Shown here: positions 42,654-51,447 of the stretch, one piece after another | Layout of the letters: each line of letters begins with the position of its first letter | How positions within the stretch are numbered: the stretch's first letter is position 1 | Assembly (NCBI GenBank): GCA_020523885.1 | Contig: JAJAPY010000005.1 | Location: forward strand, 35,436-99,435 | Source: Candidatus Liberimonas magnetica | GTDB taxonomy: Bacteria; Elusimicrobiota; Endomicrobiia; Endomicrobiales; JAFGIL01 | Direction of reading: 5' to 3' | DNA length: 64,000 bases | Program-made: the position numbers and the translations under genes | The notes under the pieces: generated by a model | Database searches by the model: none | Told to the model about the DNA's origin: nothing | The model's input: only the letters and a program-made list of their open reading frames with translations

Positions 42654-42908
42654 ATGGAAAAGGTAAAAGAAAACAAAGTAAAAGTTGAGAAAGTTAAAGT
42701 AGAATGTCCATTCTGTTGTTGTGTCACAGAATGTTCAAGCGACACGCAGATGGATTTGCAGTATTGTCCGGACTGTGGGGCAAGATTCAGTGGTGAATGC
42801 AAAAATTGTGGTTCTGAGATTTCACCAGTATTTGCATCTTTCTGCGTGGAATGTGGTAATCGCTTTTTCAAGACCCGTGAAGAGTTGGGTAAAATGTTTG
42901 ATTTGTAA
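42654..42908 (+). CDS. Double zinc-ribbon protein, 84 aa
   Basis: Four CxxC pairs are seen (CPFC, CPDC, CKNC, CVEC), giving a double zinc ribbon across residues 18-70. The start at 42654 follows GGAGGA. Such proteins commonly bind nucleic acid or act as small transcription factors. It precedes the replication-type ATPase. Confidence 0.75.
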   Translation: MEKVKENKVKVEKVKVECPFCCCVTECSSDTQMDLQYCPDCGARFSGECKNCGSEISPVFASFCVECGNRFFKTREELGKMFDL

Positions 42909-42918
42909 TAACACTTAA

Positions 42919-42945
42919 GGGGCCAGGTGGTCAACTCCTGGCCCC
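42919..42945 (+). other. Strong hairpin between zinc ribbon and ATPase genes
   Basis: GGGGCCAGG (42919-42927) pairs perfectly with CCTGGCCCC (42937-42945). No T-tract follows; the ribosome site of the ATPase gene lies 16 bases further on. It has the same layout as the pre-SD hairpins of the leftward genes. Confidence 0.6.
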
Positions 42946-42972
42946 CTAAATTCTAAACAAAAGGAGAGTTTT

Positions 42973-44265
42973 ATGAAAAAGAAAGAACAAGTAAAAGACA
43001 TGACGGTTACAAAAAGTTTCTTTTATAGGGCCAACGATGGCAGAGTGGCGGAATTGATTTACGATCCCTGCGGTGAAAAACAGAAAAACTGGGCTGTTTA
43101 TGTTAATGATGGAATTAGTATTTGTGAAACACTTAATGTAGATGGTGTGCTTGTCCACCCGGGCCTAGAAGATGACATGAGTATTTTTGAAAGTGGAACG
43201 GTTCTCTTCTCAAGCGGCATAGAAGATTATGAAAGCGACGGAGCTTTGCTGGATGAGGCTATTAATTTCATACGAGATTATGTAACTGTCTCTCCAGGAT
43301 TTACGTTCCTATCTGCGTTGTATGCGTTTTACTCATACATCTTTGATAAATTCAGTGTCTTGCCATACCTCCGCGTAATCGGCGAGTATGGGAGCGGTAA
43401 AAGCAGATTTCTTCAAACGGTTGGCTCCATATGTTACCGTGGGATGTTTACCGGGGGTGCCACAACAGTATCTCCGATATTCCGAATCATCAATCAGGTA
43501 CGAGGAACCTTCGTTCTTGATGAGGCTGATTTCAAAAACTCCGGAGCCCGGGCGGACATCACAAAGATTCTTAATTGCGGATACATGGAAGGAATTCCCG
43601 TATTAAGGACTGAAAAAGGCAAACCCAGGGCCTTTCAGGTGTATTGTCCTAAAATACTAGCCACAAGAGGGGAATTCCAGGACCAGGCTCTTGAAAGCAG
43701 GTGCATCACTGAGGAGATGGTACTACAGCCACAATCGCATGTCCCTGACATTCTTACTAATGACTTCAAAATCAGGGCTCAATCCCTACGCAACAAGTTC
43801 ATGAAATGGCGATTAGTGAACTATGGAAAAGCTATAGTGAACGACAATATTGTATTTCCTCAAGGCATTGAACCGCGACTTAAACAGATACTAAGGCCGC
43901 TGTTTAGTGTTTTTGAAGACCCAAAGATCCGCAAAGTGATTATTGACTTTGCAATGCAGTATGACAAAAAGATAGTGGAATCACATAAATCTAGCGTTGA
44001 ATACAGCGTATTGGAAGCCATTGAGTACCTTCGTGACATGAAGGTTATCCCGATATCAGAGATAGCTAAGCGTGTTAGTGAAAAGGAAGAGGATAAGAAG
44101 CTCACACCTAAGAAGGTCGGCGATATAATACGCCGAAGATTGTTGATGCCTACAGAGCGGAAAAGCCATGGTTATGTCATGAACTATGATGAGAGTAAGC
44201 TGAAAATGCTCAATCGTAGGTATGGTGTAGTCAATGGCGAGAGGATGAACGTCATCAACTTATAA
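42973..44265 (+). CDS. Replication-type P-loop ATPase, 430 aa
   Basis: The protein has Walker A VIGEYGSGKSRFLQTV near residue 138 and Walker B FVLDEADF near residue 183, with an arginine-finger-like ILATRGEFQD segment after it. The last 90 residues form a winged-helix-like DNA-binding part (PISEIAKRVSEKEE). It resembles the DUF3631/primase-associated ATPases found on plasmids and phages, and is a good candidate for the element's own replication protein. No primase domain is fused to it. Confidence 0.65.
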   Translation: MKKKEQVKDMTVTKSFFYRANDGRVAELIYDPCGEKQKNWAVYVNDGISICETLNVDGVLVHPGLEDDMSIFESGTVLFSSGIEDYESDGALLDEAINFIRDYVTVSPGFTFLSALYAFYSYIFDKFSVLPYLRVIGEYGSGKSRFLQTVGSICYRGMFTGGATTVSPIFRIINQVRGTFVLDEADFKNSGARADITKILNCGYMEGIPVLRTEKGKPRAFQVYCPKILATRGEFQDQALESRCITEEMVLQPQSHVPDILTNDFKIRAQSLRNKFMKWRLVNYGKAIVNDNIVFPQGIEPRLKQILRPLFSVFEDPKIRKVIIDFAMQYDKKIVESHKSSVEYSVLEAIEYLRDMKVIPISEIAKRVSEKEEDKKLTPKKVGDIIRRRLLMPTERKSHGYVMNYDESKLKMLNRRYGVVNGERMNVINL

Positions 44266-44357
44266 GATGGGTATGTTCATGCTTCTAGGTGAAGCACAGC
44301 CAATGTACAGATGAAGTTCATTAGCTGAAGTACAGTATAGTTACGTATAGTGCAGCA

Positions 44358-44393
44358 GTGAGGAAGCGGTGCCACAAGCCACCGAGCCCTCAC
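44358..44393 (+). other. Hairpin ahead of a 9-aa leader peptide
   Basis: GTGAGG (44358-44363) pairs with CCTCAC (44388-44393), and CGGTG (44367-44371) with CACCG (44380-44384). It lies about 10 bases before an AGGAGG site at 44400-44405. Confidence 0.5.
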
Positions 44394-44410
44394 TTAGATA
44401 GGAGGATACG

Positions 44411-44440
44411 ATGAAGGAATCATATTATGGCGGTCCCTAA
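44411..44440 (+). CDS. Possible leader peptide, 9 aa
   Basis: An AGGAGG site precedes the ATG at 44411 at 6-base spacing; the frame reads MKESYYGGP and ends at TAA at 44440. A second small inverted repeat, AGCAT-CATAA-ATGCT, follows at 44446-44460. It lies 80 bases ahead of the radical SAM gene. Possible attenuator leader. Confidence 0.35.
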   Translation: MKESYYGGP

Positions 44441-44522
44441 TAAAAGCATCATAAATGCTGTGTTTGACAGGTAATTGAGGTATGTATGGGTTATAACCCA
44501 ATAAAATTTAAAGGAGCGTAAA

Positions 44523-45464
44523 ATGAAAACTTATATCGTAAAAATGCAAACCGGAATAGAAGAAAGCATTGAATTTGTAAAAAAGAAGCTGGCTAATTTC
44601 GCTGTAAACGTGGGATTAAAATGCGGCCATGCGTGTACATATTGCAGCAGCAGCTCTTTGTATAGAACGCATCCGATTTTTAAAGAAATCGGAAAAACTG
44701 CATTCGAACAAGGATTTTGTGTTGTTGATCCAGGTATAGCAGAAAGGATAAGCCAAGATCTGCACATACTAAATGAAAACGATACTGTCATGGTATGTAC
44801 GCTTTCTGATGCCTGGGCACCTGAGTCGAAAAAATATGACCTAGGTAGACAGATCCTTGAGGGACTCTTAAAAACCAAATGTAAGGTCAGAATTCTTACC
44901 AAAAATGCTTCTGTAGCAGAAGACCTTGATATTATACAAGAATTTGGTGGTAGAGTTTCATTTGGAATAAGCCTTACAGCAACTAGAGCCAAGGAGGAAA
45001 TAATCTCTGCAATCGAGCCTAATGCCTCAAGCATTTCAGAGAGGATCAGTGTTATCAAGAAGGCACATAGACTTGGAATTCCTGTTTTCGGTATGCTGTG
45101 CCCGCTTTTACCTGGAATATCTGATGATAAAAAGTCCATTAAAGAACTCCTAAGGATAGTTAATGATGCTGGGGCTCAAGAAGCATGGCTTGAACCGGTT
45201 AATCCTCGCGGGAACGGACTAATATTGACTGAAGAAGCCTTATCTAAAGCTGGCTATAAAGAAGAAAGCCGTCTTGTCTGCGAGGTAAGGCATAATAAAT
45301 CCTGGGTAAAGTATACAGAGAACCTAGTCAATAACATCAATGAAGCAATAGATGAAATGGATATAACCGGTCATGTCTTGCTTTATAAAAGCTCATTTAG
45401 ATCAAATAAGTTGCCAAGGTTTAAGGGAAAAGCGGATATTATATGGTTGGTAAAGGTCGAATAA
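44523..45464 (+). CDS. Radical SAM protein, SplB-like
   Basis: The CGHACTYC cluster (cysteines 34, 38 and 41) is the CxxxCxxC iron-sulphur site of radical SAM enzymes. Downstream segments such as VCTLSDAWAPESKKY, LTKNASVAEDL and GMLCPLLPGISDD resemble the spore-photoproduct-lyase-like (SplB-related) branch. It would use SAM to make a radical; the substrate is unknown. A SplB-type DNA-repair role is possible but cannot be shown from the sequence. The ATG at 44523 follows AAGGAG. Confidence 0.8.
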   Translation: MKTYIVKMQTGIEESIEFVKKKLANFAVNVGLKCGHACTYCSSSSLYRTHPIFKEIGKTAFEQGFCVVDPGIAERISQDLHILNENDTVMVCTLSDAWAPESKKYDLGRQILEGLLKTKCKVRILTKNASVAEDLDIIQEFGGRVSFGISLTATRAKEEIISAIEPNASSISERISVIKKAHRLGIPVFGMLCPLLPGISDDKKSIKELLRIVNDAGAQEAWLEPVNPRGNGLILTEEALSKAGYKEESRLVCEVRHNKSWVKYTENLVNNINEAIDEMDITGHVLLYKSSFRSNKLPRFKGKADIIWLVKVE

Positions 45465-45496
45465 AGAACTTAATATTAAACAGAAGGGATAAAACG

Positions 45497-45664
45497 ATGA
45501 AGAAGAACACTAAAAAACAGAGTTCTGATAGTTTAAATAAAGCGAAATTCAAATTTAAACCTGAAGAAATGCAATTTTTAATGAATGAACTGCTGTATAA
45601 AACTGAAAAAATAATTTTGGGTCAAAAAATCGTAGAAGTAAAAAATAAAAAAGTCGATAAGTAA
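45497..45664 (+). CDS. Small basic protein, 55 aa
   Basis: The ATG at 45497 follows AGAAGGGA; a longer frame upstream overlaps the radical SAM gene and lacks a ribosome site. The product starts MKKNTKKQSSDSLNKAKFKF and is charged and helical. Family unknown. Confidence 0.5.
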   Translation: MKKNTKKQSSDSLNKAKFKFKPEEMQFLMNELLYKTEKIILGQKIVEVKNKKVDK

Positions 45665-45716
45665 AAAAGATTCTACTATAGATTTCAGAGGGTAATAGTA
45701 TGCATGGAAGAAGAAG

Positions 45717-45950
45717 ATGGAAGAACATTTGTTAAACATTAAAGAATTAGCCCAGTACCTCAATGTCAAAGTAAAGGCAATATACAACATGGTTTATGAA
45801 AAAAGAATTCCAAAAATAAAGGTCGGCAAACTGCTACGTTTTAATAAAACTCAAATTGACGCGTGGCTGAAGCTCAACACCACCGTTCCTTTTGGAATGG
45901 AAAAATGCTATAATGCAAATCAGGTGGAGGGTGAGGAGACAAAAAAATGA
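45717..45950 (+). CDS. xis: Excisionase-like HTH protein
   Basis: The sequence LLNIKELAQYLNVKVKAIYN with KRIPKIKVGKLLRF is the MerR-like winged HTH_17 form found in excisionases. It overlaps the integrase start by four bases (ATGA), the usual xis-int arrangement, and probably guides the recombinase toward excision. Length is 77 residues. Confidence 0.75.
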   Translation: MEEHLLNIKELAQYLNVKVKAIYNMVYEKRIPKIKVGKLLRFNKTQIDAWLKLNTTVPFGMEKCYNANQVEGEETKK

Positions 45951-47038
45951 GTGTCCGTCACCCGCCTAATAAGAAATGGATTTACGATTTCCGGCATCTC
46001 GGTAAACGATACAGGAAACGGTTCAAGTCCAGGAGTGCCGCAGCGAGAGCGGAAGCTCAAAAACGGTTAGGGCTTAATAGTAATCCTGACCATGATGAGC
46101 GGATAACTTTCAGAAATGCAGCTCAATTGTTCTTTGAAAACCATTCGCGAACTAGCAAGGTTGTATGGAAAGATGATAAAAGCAAGATTGAATATCTTAA
46201 CAGTCTTTTTGGAGACAAGAAGCTGAAGGACTTTACGTCTTTTGATATTCAGTGTTTGCGTAATAATCTACAGGAAAAAGGGCTTAATTCCGCAACAATC
46301 GATAAATATCATGCTTTGATTAAGACGATATTTAATAAAATGACACAGTGGAAAAGATTCAGCGGCCCCAATCCTGCCAGCGAAGTAAAACTCAAAAGAG
46401 AACCGAATGCTCACATCAGGTGTTTAACCATGGATGAGTTAAGGTTGCTGGAAGAGAATATTAAAGATGATATAGTTTTTCCGTACTACCTAGTTGCTCT
46501 CCATACCGGAATGCGAAGAAGTGAAATTTGCAGGATGAAATGGGAAGACATAAATATGATTGCTAAAACAATTTATGTTCCTATATCGAAGTCCGGCAAA
46601 GCAAGGCATATTCCGATGAACGATGTAATTTATGACTTGCTTGCTGAACTTTACGGTTCAGGAAAAGATGCCCAAAGCAAAGTCTTACGTGACTATGATC
46701 CTACATACATCTCTCATCGGTTTATTAAGAAATGTAAAAAACTTGGCATCAGAGATTTTAGGTATCACGATTTAAGACACACTTTTTCGAGTTATCTGGT
46801 TATGGCAGGTGTAAACATACACACGGTTAGCAGATGGTTAGGACACGCTTCGATCGCGATGACAGAGAAAAATTACACGCATCTGTCGCCTAATTATCAG
46901 AATGAAGAGATACAGCATTTAAACGAGCTGTCAATTCATTCACAAGAATCAAACAGGACAACTTTTGGACAACTTTTTGATATTCAGGGGAATTCAGTAA
47001 TACCAGAAAATCAAAAACACATTGAAAAATCAATATAA
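45947..47038 (+). CDS. int: Tyrosine recombinase (integrase)
   Basis: The catalytic set is complete in this 363-residue protein: R190 in HTGMRRSEI, H274 and R277 in YHDLRHTF, H300 in RWLGHASI and the nucleophile Y310 in KNYTHL. An N-terminal DNA-binding arm and core-binding domain precede it. The ATG overlaps xis, and GAGGAG lies ahead of it. It stands 12 bases from the tRNA-Glu gene, so the attachment site is almost certainly the tRNA. It catalyses integration and excision of the element. Confidence 0.92.
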   Translation: MSVRHPPNKKWIYDFRHLGKRYRKRFKSRSAAARAEAQKRLGLNSNPDHDERITFRNAAQLFFENHSRTSKVVWKDDKSKIEYLNSLFGDKKLKDFTSFDIQCLRNNLQEKGLNSATIDKYHALIKTIFNKMTQWKRFSGPNPASEVKLKREPNAHIRCLTMDELRLLEENIKDDIVFPYYLVALHTGMRRSEICRMKWEDINMIAKTIYVPISKSGKARHIPMNDVIYDLLAELYGSGKDAQSKVLRDYDPTYISHRFIKKCKKLGIRDFRYHDLRHTFSSYLVMAGVNIHTVSRWLGHASIAMTEKNYTHLSPNYQNEEIQHLNELSIHSQESNRTTFGQLFDIQGNSVIPENQKHIEKSI

Positions 47039-47049
47039 TATAAAAGCTT

Positions 47050-47126
47050 GCCGCCATCGTCTAGTGGTCCAGGACATCGCCCTCTCAAGGCGGAGATCAC
47101 GGGTTCGACCCCCGTTGGCGGCGCCA
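47050..47126 (+). tRNA. tRNA-Glu (CTC)
   Basis: A full cloverleaf is present: acceptor arms GCCGCCA and TGGCGGC, anticodon stem CGCC/GGCG with loop CTCTCAA giving CTC at 47084-47086, TTCGA in the T loop, and an encoded CCA at 47124-47126. The 3' end (47108-47123) is repeated at 47304-47319. Confidence 0.93.
47108..47123. repeat. Attachment-site repeat, copy in tRNA 3' end
   Basis: ACCCCCGTTGGCGGCG at the tRNA 3' end is identical to 47304-47319. This is the usual form of attL/attR after integration into a tRNA gene. Confidence 0.65.
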
Positions 47127-47303
47127 AAAATACTGTTTAATTGAAATATAATAGAAGCATTTACGTAAGCGAAAGATTGATAACCGTACAGGGGGCGAAG
47201 CCAACTCGAAGCGCCCACTAATGTGGGAAAAGTCCCGCCACAGCGGGACGGCAGCGAGAGTGGCCGGCTGCGGGTGAGCGAGTGAAACGAACGAAGGAGC
47301 AGT
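47127..47303. other. Non-coding 177-bp segment between tRNA and the repeat copy
   Basis: No gene is seen. It holds a GTCCCGC/GCGGGAC hairpin (47232-47249) and a GAGCGAGTGAAACGAACG word set resembling dispersed repeats of candidate-phylum genomes. It is either a miniature insertion at the tRNA tail or an integration remnant. Confidence 0.45.
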
Positions 47304-47319
47304 ACCCCCGTTGGCGGCG
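47304..47319. repeat. Attachment-site repeat, second copy
   Basis: The 16 bases copy the tRNA 3' end and are followed by a T-run (TTTTTTT), like a tRNA terminator left behind when the intervening 177 bp was inserted. Confidence 0.65.
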
Positions 47320-47413
47320 TTTTTTTATAAAGTTAAGAAAAAGTTAAATATTAAATAAGATGTTTTGAAGTTCACTTACTCCTTTCCCCCCTGATCCCTG
47401 TGCTCTGCAGTTA

Positions 47414-49168
47414 CTATTCCACCATCTGTTTTAACATCACTATAGCTTTTTGATTTTTCGGGTCTATGGCGAGGACTTTTTTGAGCTCGTCAGCGGCTTC
47501 TTTGAGTTGTCCTTGGTAATAGTAGGCTGTGGCAAGGTTAAGAAGAGAGTCTGTCTGGCCGGGGTTTATTTCAAGGGATCTTTTCCAGTAGCTAATAGCT
47601 TTTTCCCTCTGGTTCAACAAGAAATATATGTTTCCAAGGTTATTTAAAGGCCCGAAGATGTTCGGATTAAGCCGGCTTGCTTTCTCGTAGTTACTTATCG
47701 CTGGTTCCCAATTCTTCTCTTTGGCGTATATCCAGCCCAGTTTTTCATAGATCGATGCCTTATCAGGATATTTTTGTGCCAGTTCTTCAAGTTGGGCAAC
47801 GGATTTTAGAGGTTCTAATACTTTTTCATCGAAAAAGTCCGGAGTATTTGCTACAGCTTTCTCTGCGATGTAGGGTTCAAGCACTTTTTTAAATGAAAAG
47901 AATCCAAGGACTATGGTTAAAATTACCCCAAAGACACAAACATTTTTTGACAGCTCCCTTTTTTCAAAATAAGTATCATTAAAACTCTCTATTATTCCCA
48001 TCACCAAAAAGAAGTTAAGAGCGGATATTATAAACCGCATATCTACGGAAAACATATTTTGGACAAGTATCCCTGAACCTGAAGCGATAAGCCCTGACAT
48101 GATATATCTTTGTGCGCCCTCCTGTTTTTTAAGGAGTATTAAAGAGTTTTTATAAAATGCTGATAAAAGCCATAAAAAAATGCCGAAACCTATAATCCCT
48201 GTTTCAGTAAGATACTGAACATACTCGCTGTGGGCGTCGTTTACAATGAACTGGTTCTGGGGCCAGATCTTTTTAAGTTCTTCGGAAGCAAACTTTGGAA
48301 AATAAATATGGAATGTCCCAGGCCCTGTGCCTATCCACGGACTTTTTGACCACATAACAAGAGAGTCTCTCCATATAACGGTATGAGCCTGGTGCCTGGA
48401 CCAGATATTTTTTGTAAAGAAACCAAAGGCTGCAGCTATTGCCAGAAACAAAACAAAAATATAGGATTTTGATTTTATTGCTTTAATATTTAAAAAAATA
48501 AGTATGAACATAGAAAAAATAAAACCTATGTATGCCGCCCTTGTCCTTGAAAGGTATAAAGCAAAAAGGCCGGCGGTAACTGCTATAATGAAAAAACCCC
48601 TGGAATAAGGTTTTTTGTATGCAAAGATGAGACTTATGGCTATCGGAAGGACTATTACGATATGAGCGGCAAAAAAAATCGGGTTTCCGAAAGTAGACAT
48701 TACCCTGCCCATTTTAGGGACAGAGAATATCCATATTCCTCCCGAGTATTGGAGTATACCGTATATAAAAGCAAGAAAACTGCCAGCTACAAAAAAGTTG
48801 AGAGCCCATTTTCTTTTTAACTCAGAATCGATGATATGTGAAGCTACAAAAAATGCGGTTATTGAAAGGAGCCCCCGCTTTAATTCGCTTAAAGCGACCG
48901 CCCTGTCCGGAGACAAATAGTAGAATGCGATACTAACAGCGCCGTAAACGAGTAACGGGAAGAAAACAAACGAACGCCTGATAAAGAATTTTGCCTCTAG
49001 AAATGAAAAAACAAGCCATAGATAAAAAATGCCGTAAAGACCTGTTTCAAAGAGAAGCAGCTTGGGGCGGGAAAGCTTTACATCAGGGAATAAGGGGGTT
49101 AAGAAAAGTATTGATAAAAAAAGAAGGAATGTGATGAGGTTTGATCTGTTTTTTAGGGTTGCTTCCAT
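47414..49168 (-). CDS. O-antigen ligase-type membrane protein with TPR tail
   Basis: About 11-12 hydrophobic segments span residues 1-430, with the polar loop GTGPGTFHIYFPKFASEE typical of the Wzy/RfaL (O-antigen ligase) family. The last 150 residues contain TPR units (WEPAISNYEKASRLNPNIFG, REKAISYWKRSLEINP). It would join a lipid-linked glycan to an acceptor at the outer face of the inner membrane. The ATG at 49168 is chosen over a TTG at 49189; neither has a clear ribosome site. Confidence 0.8.
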   Translation of the reverse strand: MEATLKNRSNLITFLLFLSILFLTPLFPDVKLSRPKLLLFETGLYGIFYLWLVFSFLEAKFFIRRSFVFFPLLVYGAVSIAFYYLSPDRAVALSELKRGLLSITAFFVASHIIDSELKRKWALNFFVAGSFLAFIYGILQYSGGIWIFSVPKMGRVMSTFGNPIFFAAHIVIVLPIAISLIFAYKKPYSRGFFIIAVTAGLFALYLSRTRAAYIGFIFSMFILIFLNIKAIKSKSYIFVLFLAIAAAFGFFTKNIWSRHQAHTVIWRDSLVMWSKSPWIGTGPGTFHIYFPKFASEELKKIWPQNQFIVNDAHSEYVQYLTETGIIGFGIFLWLLSAFYKNSLILLKKQEGAQRYIMSGLIASGSGILVQNMFSVDMRFIISALNFFLVMGIIESFNDTYFEKRELSKNVCVFGVILTIVLGFFSFKKVLEPYIAEKAVANTPDFFDEKVLEPLKSVAQLEELAQKYPDKASIYEKLGWIYAKEKNWEPAISNYEKASRLNPNIFGPLNNLGNIYFLLNQREKAISYWKRSLEINPGQTDSLLNLATAYYYQGQLKEAADELKKVLAIDPKNQKAIVMLKQMVE

Positions 49169-49261
49169 GAAATAGTTTAGTAAGAACAAAATTATAGATG
49201 AAATTTAATCTGTGTAATTTGTCTTAATCTGCGCAATCAAGGGGGTAATTTCAGTGCTCCC

Positions 49262-49417
49262 TAGCACTACTTCGTTAAGTCGAATATCATACGACACTCT
49301 TTCTTCTTCGGTGTCTTTGCGAGGAGCGAAGCGACGCGGCAATCTCCAAAACGTCGAGATTGCTTCTCCCGTAAAGCGGGATCGCAATGACAAACCTCAC
49401 TTAACGAAGTAGTGCTA
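49262..49417. mobile_element. MITE-like repeat with perfect 19-bp inverted ends
   Basis: TAGCACTACTTCGTTAAGT at 49262-49280 is the exact reverse complement of 49399-49417. Inside is a GC-richer palindromic core containing GCGAGGAGCGAAGCGACG and CAATCTCC, words of a widely dispersed repeat type. It carries no gene and its right end supplies the stop codon of the exported protein gene. Confidence 0.7.
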
Positions 49418-50479
49418 TCTGGTAACAGAGATCTCAACAGGAGCACTTGAACCAATATTTCCCCATATATCCTGGGCTGAGCAGCGTATAAGAAGGCTGC
49501 CGGCAGGAAGGTTGTCGGCTTTTAGGGTAAAAAAGTATGGAGCGCCGTAGACATAACCTCCGTGTTTTTCCCATTCATTGCTGTCTTTAATTGATACTTC
49601 AAGCCAGGCTTTTTCGATTTCATTTCCTATAATTGAAACAACAAGAGTTTTGTTGGCGGTACCGTCCCTGCCATCTTTTATATCTACTATTGTAACCTCT
49701 ATATCCTGCTCTGTGCCTGCAGGGATAAGTTTCAGGCATATGGCAGGTTCAAATATAGTAATAGCTGTTTTTAAGGAAGCTTTTAGGTCAAGAGGCGGGT
49801 AGCCGCGGATTTCGTTGTTAAGCCAGGAATTGACTTTTTTACTCCCCCATCCGCCGGCAAGCACAGGGCTGCTCGAAGTAGATACAAAAAATGGCGTAGG
49901 GGACCACAGAGCGATATAATTCGGGCCTTCAAAGTTCACTTCTTTTATAGGCACCTCAGCCCAGAACCACCTGGCTTCTCCGACCCCTTCAAGAGCGTTT
50001 TCATAATCAGCTTCACAAGGTATGTCTTTTGTCTGCGTTAAAAAATAGCTTTGAGATGCTTTCCAGGAGGGGCTTGAAGAAAGAGCCATGTCTATCTCGC
50101 CCGGGATAGGCTCTTTTTCCCAGATAGGTCTTTTAGGCACGTTTTGAGTTTTTGTACGGCCGAGTTTTGCACCGATATAAGCTTTCCTGTACTCTCCTTT
50201 TGGCGGTTGAGGGATCATTTCTATCCAGCAGACATTGTACCCGGCATACCAGCTGCCGTCCCAGCCGCCGTTGGCAAAAATATTGTAGTCGTTTATATTT
50301 GTAAGCTCAGATAAATAAACAGGCAGGTTGAGCGAATGGATTAGTTTGTTTTGAGGAGGTTCGCTCTGCATATTAATCAGGATGGAGCTTTTTGCGCTTT
50401 TTTCAACCGCGAAAGAAAGACTGTAGAATAAAATTAATGACACAATCAGCAAAACCGGTTTAAAAATTATCTTGTTCAT
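49415..50479 (-). CDS. Exported hypothetical protein, 354 aa
   Basis: A signal peptide (FKPVLLIVSLILFYSLSFA) precedes a soluble, beta-rich protein with a C-terminal domain ending SSAPVEISVTR. No family was recognised. Its stop codon comes from the end of the MITE-like element, so the native end may have been altered. Its start overlaps the parB stop by four bases, so the two are co-transcribed. Confidence 0.65.
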   Translation of the reverse strand: MNKIIFKPVLLIVSLILFYSLSFAVEKSAKSSILINMQSEPPQNKLIHSLNLPVYLSELTNINDYNIFANGGWDGSWYAGYNVCWIEMIPQPPKGEYRKAYIGAKLGRTKTQNVPKRPIWEKEPIPGEIDMALSSSPSWKASQSYFLTQTKDIPCEADYENALEGVGEARWFWAEVPIKEVNFEGPNYIALWSPTPFFVSTSSSPVLAGGWGSKKVNSWLNNEIRGYPPLDLKASLKTAITIFEPAICLKLIPAGTEQDIEVTIVDIKDGRDGTANKTLVVSIIGNEIEKAWLEVSIKDSNEWEKHGGYVYGAPYFFTLKADNLPAGSLLIRCSAQDIWGNIGSSAPVEISVTR

Positions 50480-51336
50480 TTTCTTTTTGATCTAAGTATT
50501 AATGAGAGCCTTTCAAGTTCTTTTAAAGAATAATAAAATATTTCGACCTTGCCTTTCTTCGGTTTCCCTACTATTTTTACTTTTGCACCTAAGTGGCGTT
50601 GAAGTTCTTCAGCAAGGCTCGTAAGCTCTGCGTCGGATTTTTTCTTTTTCTTGCCAGATTTCAAAACTGATTTCCAGCTTGCGACTATTTTCTCTATTTC
50701 TCTGACGGTAAGTTTCTCCCTCAGGATCTTTTCTCCGAGCATTTTCTGCTTTGTCTTGTCATCTATGCCTGCAAGTATCTTGGCATGGCCTATGCTTATC
50801 GCGCCTACGATTATAGCTTCCTGTATATCCTGGTCCAGGTTTAGGAACCTTAAAGTATTTGCAATGACTGACCTGTCTTTTCCAAGGGTCTTGGCCAGGT
50901 CTTCCTGGGTAAGTTCAAACTCCTGGGACAATCTTTTGTAAGCCCTTGCTTCTTCTATAGGGTTTAAGTCTTCCCGCTGCAGGTTTTCGATTAAAGACAG
51001 CTGGAACTTTTCTTTGTCATTGACCTGCTTTACAATACAGGAAACCTCTTTTAAGTCCGCGATCTTGCATGCCCGGAGCCGGCGCTCGCCTGCTATGAGC
51101 TCGTATTCACCCGGAACCATGCTTTGAGTTACCACAAGAGGCTGGGCCAGCCCGTGCTCTTTTATTGATTCTGCCAGCTCGCCTAATTTGGTGTTGTCAA
51201 ACTCAAGCCTTGGCTGGAACCTGTTAGGCTTTATTTTTTCTATCTCAACTTTTATGATATTTTCTGAGATGTTGGATGCTTCAGGTACTGTTTTTGGAAG
51301 AAGCGATTCAAGCCCTCTGCCTAATGCTTTGTGCAT
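50476..51336 (-). CDS. parB: Chromosome-partitioning protein ParB
   Basis: The start MHKALGRGLESLLPKT follows GGGAGG at 51336. The N-terminal domain contains QPLVV and GERRLRA (the CTP/parS-binding ParB box), and the middle helix-turn-helix LTQEDLAKTLGKDRSVIANT recognises parS. ParB loads at parS and spreads to help ParA segregate origins. Two parS-like sites lie at 52279-52294 and 53737-53752. Confidence 0.92.
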   Translation of the reverse strand: MHKALGRGLESLLPKTVPEASNISENIIKVEIEKIKPNRFQPRLEFDNTKLGELAESIKEHGLAQPLVVTQSMVPGEYELIAGERRLRACKIADLKEVSCIVKQVNDKEKFQLSLIENLQREDLNPIEEARAYKRLSQEFELTQEDLAKTLGKDRSVIANTLRFLNLDQDIQEAIIVGAISIGHAKILAGIDDKTKQKMLGEKILREKLTVREIEKIVASWKSVLKSGKKKKKSDAELTSLAEELQRHLGAKVKIVGKPKKGKVEIFYYSLKELERLSLILRSKRK

Positions 51337-51355
51337 AAAAACCTCCCGGACTAAT

Positions 51356-51447
51356 TGCAAAGTGCAAAATTAGCAATTAGCATTGCAAAATAAAGAAGTA
51401 AATACTGTTCAATTTTCAATGCTAATTGTTAATTGATAAATTTATAT
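51356..51447. repeat. Intergenic oligonucleotide repeat
   Basis: The parB-parA spacer is built of related words: AATTGCAAAGTGCAAAATTAG, with its inverse GCTAATTGTTAATTG. No gene is present. Confidence 0.5.

Noticed and set aside
44531..45139. 202-codon leftward frame opposite the radical SAM gene
   Set aside because: It is the antisense of a gene with a complete CxxxCxxC motif and looks like a mirror frame.
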